Shown here in pieces: positions 59,675 to 64,000 of a stretch of 64,000 nt of DNA. The notes beneath the pieces were generated by a model. It made no database searches. It had not been told where the DNA came from and saw only the letters and a program-made list of their open reading frames with translations. Made by a program: the position numbers and the translations under genes. The first letter of the stretch is position 1; every line of letters begins with the position of its first letter. The DNA lies in assembly GCF_016100455.1 (NCBI RefSeq), contig NZ_JACFSK010000001.1:1860001-1924000 (forward strand), written 5' to 3'. This DNA is from Bartonella sp. M0283 (GTDB lineage: Bacteria; Pseudomonadota; Alphaproteobacteria; Rhizobiales; Rhizobiaceae).

Positions 59675-61039
59675 TCAATTGACTGCATGGCCTAGGAGAC
59701 TGTTGGATGAAGCGTCTGTTACGTCAACCGCAATAATCTCGCCAATTTTTGCATTTGTTGAAACAGCAACAGGCAACAACCAGGGCGAGCGACCAACCAT
59801 CTGTCCTTCATGGCGACCAACTTTTTCAACGAGGACCTCAATCCGCTTACCGATTTTCGATTGCAAAAATTGATGTTGTTGATCGAGAATAAGAGCTTGT
59901 AAGCGCTGAAGGCGCTCGTCTTTTACTTTCTCCTCTATATGGCCTTTCATTGTTGCCCCGGGTGTTCCCGGACGTGGCGAATATTTGAATGAATAGGCAG
60001 AGCTATATCCTACTTCTTGAACGAGCTTCATGGTCGCTTCGAAATCTTCGTCGGTTTCTCCCGGAAAGCCGACAATGAAATCGCCTGAAAATGCAATATC
60101 GGGACGTGCTTTACGAATGCGGTCGATAAGATGCAAATAATCATCCGCTTTATGTTGACGATTCATTGCTTTAAGGATCCGATCGGAGCCGGATTGAACC
60201 GGAAGATGAAGATAAGGCATCAACATTCCGAGATTTTTGTGAGCAGCAATAAGACTGTCGTCCATATCCCGCGGGTGGCTTGTTGTATAGCGAAGGCGTT
60301 TAAGCCCATCGATTTTGGCAAGCCGATAAAGAAGGTCTCCGAGATGCAAAACATCTCCGTCTGTCGAAACCCCATGCCAGGCGTTGACATTTTGTCCCAG
60401 CAAGGTGATTTCTTTTACGCCGGCGTCAACAAGTTCACGTGCCTCACTCATGATCTGGTCTAGCGGACGGGAAACTTCCGACCCGCGCGTGTAAGGTACC
60501 ACGCAGAATGTACAAAATTTGTCACAGCCTTCCTGAACTGTTAAAAATGCGGTAACCCCCCGCTTCTGGACAGCCCGCCGATTATGGTGTGGAAGATGGG
60601 CAAATTTATCTTCAACTGCATATTCGGTTTCAACAACCTTTTGTCCTTCACGGACCTTGCGCAACAATTCAGGCAACCGGTGGTAAGTTTGTGGCCCTAC
60701 AACCAAATCGACGGTTGGTGCGCGGCGCAAAATTTCGGCCCCTTCGGCTTGAGCAACGCAACCTGTAACACCTATTGTTAATGGCCGCGAAGGATCTCTT
60801 TCTTCGCGCATAACTCTTAAACGGCCGAGATCGGAATAAAGTTTTTCAGCCGCTTTTTCACGGATATGACATGTATTGAGCAATATAAGATCAGCATCGT
60901 CGGGAGTTTCTGTTGCCACATACCCCTCGCTGTCAAGACTGTCGCCCATGCGTTCACTATCATAGACATTCATCTGACAGCCATAAGTCTTAATAAAGAC
61001 CTTGCGGCTATTGCCGATTTTTTTGTTTGCTTCGCTCAT
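59675..61039 (-). CDS. miaB: tRNA-2-methylthio-N6-dimethylallyladenosine synthase
   Basis: Radical SAM methylthiotransferase modifying A37 of tRNAs that read UNN codons. Both iron-sulfur clusters are intact: Cys21, Cys57, Cys94 in the N-terminal domain and CDKFCTFC (Cys172, Cys176, Cys179) for the radical cluster. The TRAM domain closes the 454 residues. ATG 61039 has a weak ribosome binding site. 31 bases after rimI. Confidence 0.96.
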   Translation of the reverse strand: MSEANKKIGNSRKVFIKTYGCQMNVYDSERMGDSLDSEGYVATETPDDADLILLNTCHIREKAAEKLYSDLGRLRVMREERDPSRPLTIGVTGCVAQAEGAEILRRAPTVDLVVGPQTYHRLPELLRKVREGQKVVETEYAVEDKFAHLPHHNRRAVQKRGVTAFLTVQEGCDKFCTFCVVPYTRGSEVSRPLDQIMSEARELVDAGVKEITLLGQNVNAWHGVSTDGDVLHLGDLLYRLAKIDGLKRLRYTTSHPRDMDDSLIAAHKNLGMLMPYLHLPVQSGSDRILKAMNRQHKADDYLHLIDRIRKARPDIAFSGDFIVGFPGETDEDFEATMKLVQEVGYSSAYSFKYSPRPGTPGATMKGHIEEKVKDERLQRLQALILDQQHQFLQSKIGKRIEVLVEKVGRHEGQMVGRSPWLLPVAVSTNAKIGEIIAVDVTDASSNSLLGHAVN

Positions 61040-61070
61040 AGGATATTTTTAACCGGTTTTCTGGTAAATC

Positions 61071-61562
61071 TCAATCTTTTTGCTGAATGGTTCTACGCAT
61101 GATCAAGGCATCACTATGACCTTTGTCTGTTTTGTAATAACCGGGTCGACGGCCGACTTCATAGAAACCGAAACCTTTATAGAGTGCAAGTGCCGCGCTA
61201 TTGTTTTCATCGACTTCCAGAAAAAGCACTTTCGCCCGCTGGTGATAGAGGTAGCGGAAAACTGCATCCAAAAGTTTTTTTCCCAAGCCTTTTTGGCGAA
61301 ATCGGGGATGAACAGCAATAGTGATAATTTCTGCCTCGTCGATAACCAACCGACAGAGGACAAAACCCAAAACCTTTCCGGGCTTGCCCTCGGGGCTCAC
61401 GATAAAACCGGAAATTTGCGGATCAGCCAGAAATGAGGCAAAAACTGTTTCATCCCACGCATGATAAAATGATTGTTTGTGTATATCATGCAAGATATCA
61501 CTATCATCCAATGTAATCGGCGTGACAATATATTCCGGTTTTGAAAAAAGTCCTGACCTCAT
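61071..61562 (-). CDS. rimI: Ribosomal-protein-alanine N-acetyltransferase (RimI-like)
   Basis: GNAT-fold acetyltransferase of 163 residues. The acetyl-CoA loop is RFRQKGLGKKLLDAV near 87, and NNSAALALYKGFGFYEVGRR follows near 119, as in RimI. Located next to tsaB, the most common RimI neighbour, with a four-base overlap. The substrate, ribosomal S18 or EF-Tu, is inferred by family. Confidence 0.88.
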   Translation of the reverse strand: MRSGLFSKPEYIVTPITLDDSDILHDIHKQSFYHAWDETVFASFLADPQISGFIVSPEGKPGKVLGFVLCRLVIDEAEIITIAVHPRFRQKGLGKKLLDAVFRYLYHQRAKVLFLEVDENNSAALALYKGFGFYEVGRRPGYYKTDKGHSDALIMRRTIQQKD

Positions 61563-62227
61563 TCCTTTTTCCTTGGCACGGAAAAACTCATTTGCGGTTT
61601 TGCATCTGCCTCGCGCAAATAAAGTGGTTTTGGTGAACCGTCGGGCAATTTGTTTTGCGACAATTTTGCAAAGCTTGCCACATCCGCAGCATCAAGAAAA
61701 TAAACAGAACTTTCCTTAAAACCCGCCAAATGCGCTATAGCTCTGGAAAAGGGCCCTGCAAGAATTGCCTTCTCATCAAGCCCGGCGACAACGTCTTCGC
61801 AATTTTGCACTGTAGCAGGGGAAAGAGGCTGCAGTTTTTCATCAAAATCCTGCCGATACACCATGTTGCGGCCGGCATCTATCACAGCAATAATATGACT
61901 TTTTGGAAAAAATCCATGCGCTTCAAAGCCGATTGCTTCAAGCGAACTTACACCAATTGCCGGCTTTTCAAGTGCAAGAGCCAAGCCTCTGGCCGTAGCC
62001 ACCCCAATGCGCACACCTGTAAAAGATCCCGGACCGATATTGACGGCAATACGGTCGATAGATGACAGCTCTATTTTTGCTAGACTGCACGCCTCAATGA
62101 TTTGCCCTATCAACTTTTCGGCGTGCCCTTTACCAATTTTTTCGCTTATGCGCGCGACAATGCTGCCGTCTTTCATCAATGCAACGGCGCAATTCAAAGA
62201 AGCTGTATCTATGGCAAGCGTAATCAT
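61559..62227 (-). CDS. tsaB: tRNA threonylcarbamoyladenosine biosynthesis protein TsaB
   Basis: Non-catalytic ASKHA-fold partner of TsaD in t6A37 synthesis. The 222 residues start MITLAIDTASLNCAVAL and contain VNIGPGSFTGVRIGVATARG near 63, both typical. ATG 62227. First gene of tsaB-rimI-miaB, so the run begins with two tRNA-A37 modification genes flanking rimI. Confidence 0.95.
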   Translation of the reverse strand: MITLAIDTASLNCAVALMKDGSIVARISEKIGKGHAEKLIGQIIEACSLAKIELSSIDRIAVNIGPGSFTGVRIGVATARGLALALEKPAIGVSSLEAIGFEAHGFFPKSHIIAVIDAGRNMVYRQDFDEKLQPLSPATVQNCEDVVAGLDEKAILAGPFSRAIAHLAGFKESSVYFLDAADVASFAKLSQNKLPDGSPKPLYLREADAKPQMSFSVPRKKE

Positions 62228-63128
62228 TTGCTGTCTATTAGACCATTGTTCACCGAAACAAAAGAACCGATAACCTTAAATCAATACGTTTTGAACTTTT
62301 CTTGGCTGATAGATCAAAATGATCAAAAATTCTTTTTTTCAAAACGGGAACGAAATATGGCAAAAATCAACAAAAATTGCCGGGCGATATTTCACAAATT
62401 TTATTTTCGAAGAGCTTGTATTTTTGTTTAGAACAAAAGCATCGGACTTGGAACAAAAATGTCAGGCAAAAATATATATGCAATGAAGAATATGAGGTGC
62501 GACATTAGAAAAAGTTATCGTATTTAATATGTCATGCATTTTATATAAATTTTCGTATTGATTTTTAATTCTTTATAAAAATAACTTTTAAGTGATTTTA
62601 ATAATTATAATTTTCAGAATTATATGAATATTATTTATTTATATAAATTGTTTTGTGTTTAAAATTGATCAAAAAATTATGTCCTATTTGGATATTTTAA
62701 ATGATAAAATTCTCAAATTTTTTACGGCTGATCAATGAAACCTTGTTTTTCAGTCAATCAATAATTATATATCATTCATAATAATTTTCTATATTATATA
62801 GAATATATTTTATATATAATAGCTATATCCCATTTTATCAATCGGCAAAATTTTTAGAATTAAAATAATTAAAAAATATAAGTTCATTATAATTTTTTAT
62901 GAAACATCCATAAGTTTAGGTTATACAATTTATAATGGTAAAATATTTCCAAAATTAACTTATTTATTGTATATATTTGTTGTTGGATTATTTTTTATAA
63001 GGTGTATTCTATAAAGGCATCACCGCACTACCACTGGAACAGCTTGACACTGGTAGAAATTCCAAGCGGAACTTTCAGGCGTTTGGTGCGTTATATAGAT
63101 ACGCGGTTTAATTCAAGCGGAGATTATT
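62228..63128. other. 900-base gap, extremely AT-rich in the middle
   Basis: Between divergent tsaB and dps. From about 62500 to 63000 the DNA is almost entirely A/T with long runs and no supported gene or RNA. The last 110 bases return to normal composition and presumably carry the dps promoter. No repeat family or attachment site was recognised. Confidence 0.6.
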
Positions 63129-63617
63129 ATGATTAAAACACACAAAACTCGTAACGACATGCCTTCAAATACAAAAACAACTGCCATCGCGTTGTTAAAC
63201 AAGAACCTCGCCACACTGATCGATTTGGCACTCGTTACAAAACAGGCCCACTGGAATTTGAAGGGGTCCAACTTTATTGGTGTCCACGAAATGTTGGATG
63301 GCTTTAGAGACGCAATTGACGAACACGTCGATATTCTCGCCGAACGCGTTGCTCAACTGGGCGGAACTGCTTTGGGCACTGTTCAAGAAGTTGCCGGTAC
63401 GTCCAAACTGAAAGCATACCCGACAGACATTTATAAAGTGCATGATCATCTCTTAGCCTTGATCGAACGTTATGGCGATGCTGCCAATGATATGCGCAAA
63501 GCAATTGACGAAGCCGATGACGCAGGGGATGCAGACACTGCCGATATCTTTACCGCAGCGTCACGTGAACTTGATAAGAGCTTGTGGTTCCTTGAATCAC
63601 ATGTTCAGGAAGCTTAA
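63129..63617 (+). CDS. dps: Dps-family DNA-binding ferritin
   Basis: Dodecameric mini-ferritin that oxidises iron with peroxide and protects DNA. The ferroxidase ligands align as His41, His53, Asp57, Asp68 and Glu72 (AHWNLKG ... [10 protein letters not shown]). The 162 residues start [10 protein letters not shown], a basic N-terminus suited to DNA contact. ATG 63129 follows GGAG. It is monocistronic with its own terminator. OxyR or iron control is likely in general, but no operator was identified. Confidence 0.95.
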   Translation: MIKTHKTRNDMPSNTKTTAIALLNKNLATLIDLALVTKQAHWNLKGSNFIGVHEMLDGFRDAIDEHVDILAERVAQLGGTALGTVQEVAGTSKLKAYPTDIYKVHDHLLALIERYGDAANDMRKAIDEADDAGDADTADIFTAASRELDKSLWFLESHVQEA

Positions 63618-63652
63618 TTTCATTCTACCAAAAGAATGGAAATTCAGGATTC

Positions 63653-63684
63653 AAAGGAAGCAACCGCTGTTGCTTCCTTTTTTA
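63653..63684 (+). terminator. Rho-independent terminator after dps
   Basis: AAAGGAAGCAAC and GTTGCTTCCTTT form a 12-bp stem with loop CGCT, followed by TTTATAT. It lies 36 bases past the dps stop. Confidence 0.95.
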
Positions 63685-64000
63685 TATCCTCGACTGATAA
63701 CTATTTATTCAAGGCCTTGACTGATAACCTCCCTTTTCCCGCAATTTGACGCAATACCGCATATTAAAATTGTTGTGTTTTTGCTAAATCAATAGTCATT
63801 CATTACGCGGAAAACTGGCGAATTTGTCCGGCTTGATACCGCCTCATTCTAACCAATTCTCATGAACTTCAAGCGATAATGCGCCATTTGTTTTGCGTTG
63901 TTTTTTGTGAAGCCGAAAACTCTATCTGAATTCGACAATAAAAATTGCCAGGTTAACCGGTGCGAGGAATCAACGCACAACCGAGATTTTTAATTATCCC
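63685..64000. other. Noncoding end of window
   Basis: GACTGATAAC occurs twice within 30 bases just after the terminator. No gene with support is seen up to the window edge. Confidence 0.5.

Noticed and set aside
1..64000. Phage, transposon, CRISPR, toxin-antitoxin, secretion or biosynthetic cluster
   Set aside because: No integrase, transposase, regularly spaced repeat array, toxin-antitoxin pair or cluster enzymes found; essentially all long genes belong to known core families.

Overview
The window is an ordinary chromosomal segment of an alphaproteobacterium of the order Hyphomicrobiales (Rhizobiales). The gene content and order (metK-trmB, rimP-nusA-ylxR-infB-rbfA-truB-rpsO-pnp, miaB-phoH-ybeY-corC-lnt, irr divergent from fabA-fabB-fabI, ffs upstream of dnaX-ybaB) are typical of the Brucella/Bartonella branch. 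The genes lean towards AT and several intergenic stretches are extremely AT-rich, which fits Bartonellaceae. A PQQ-dependent glucose dehydrogenase, a pst phosphate transporter and a dps gene suggest a lineage with wider metabolism than the blood-borne bartonellae, for example an insect-gut Bartonella such as B. apis. That genus-level placement is inference; no rRNA or other decisive marker is present.

Layout. 1-1519: 5' part of mutL (minus strand, cut by the window edge). 1686-4268: metZ (minus) and a double-length dCTP deaminase (plus). 4324-4397: tRNA-Gly(CCC). 4789-7158: gcd between two AT-rich gaps. 7655-8686: SleB-like lipoprotein hydrolase. 9563-15009: pstS-pstC-pstA-pstB-phoU (minus) with no phoB or phoR beside it. 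15151-16955: gshB (minus) and a ThiF/MoeB-like E1 enzyme (plus). 17116-17349: unrecognised 77-residue protein among short degenerate tandem repeats. 17833-23713: yejABEF peptide importer (minus). 23773-26034: membrane cytochrome c (minus) and kdsB-pheA (plus). 26421-27779: nudC and a HIT protein (minus). 27832-33730: SRP RNA, dnaX, ybaB, recR, a lytic transglycosylase and a CDF cation transporter (plus). 34046-37412: irr (minus) and fabA-fabB-fabI (plus). 37946-38947: RsmC-like methyltransferase. 39353-42114: pnp and rpsO (minus). 42646-44277: MFS exporter (plus). 44860-62227: a long minus-strand housekeeping run (tsaB, rimI, miaB, phoH, ybeY, corC-like, lnt, XRE regulator, metK, trmB, rimP, nusA, ylxR, infB, rbfA, truB). 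63129-63617: dps after a very AT-rich gap.

How the genes work together. The right-hand half is mainly translation and RNA metabolism: transcription-translation coupling, ribosome maturation, tRNA modification, mRNA decay and SAM supply. fabA-fabB-fabI forms the unsaturated fatty-acid branch beside the iron regulator irr. dnaX-ybaB-recR and mutL serve replication and repair. pst, yej and gcd are the acquisition functions.

I found no phage, transposon, CRISPR array, toxin system or clear defence island. The items most worth a second look are regulatory or structural: two mutually exclusive hairpins just before the metK ribosome binding site, a structured pnp leader, a 14-bp perfect palindrome in the irr-fabA divergent promoter region, orphan inverted repeats at 30732-30796 and 37772-37813, the small protein at 17116-17349 with its repeat-rich surroundings, and the isolation of the pst operon from its usual two-component regulator. 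Start codons were revised wherever an internal ATG or GTG with a better ribosome binding site and family-typical N-terminus was visible.
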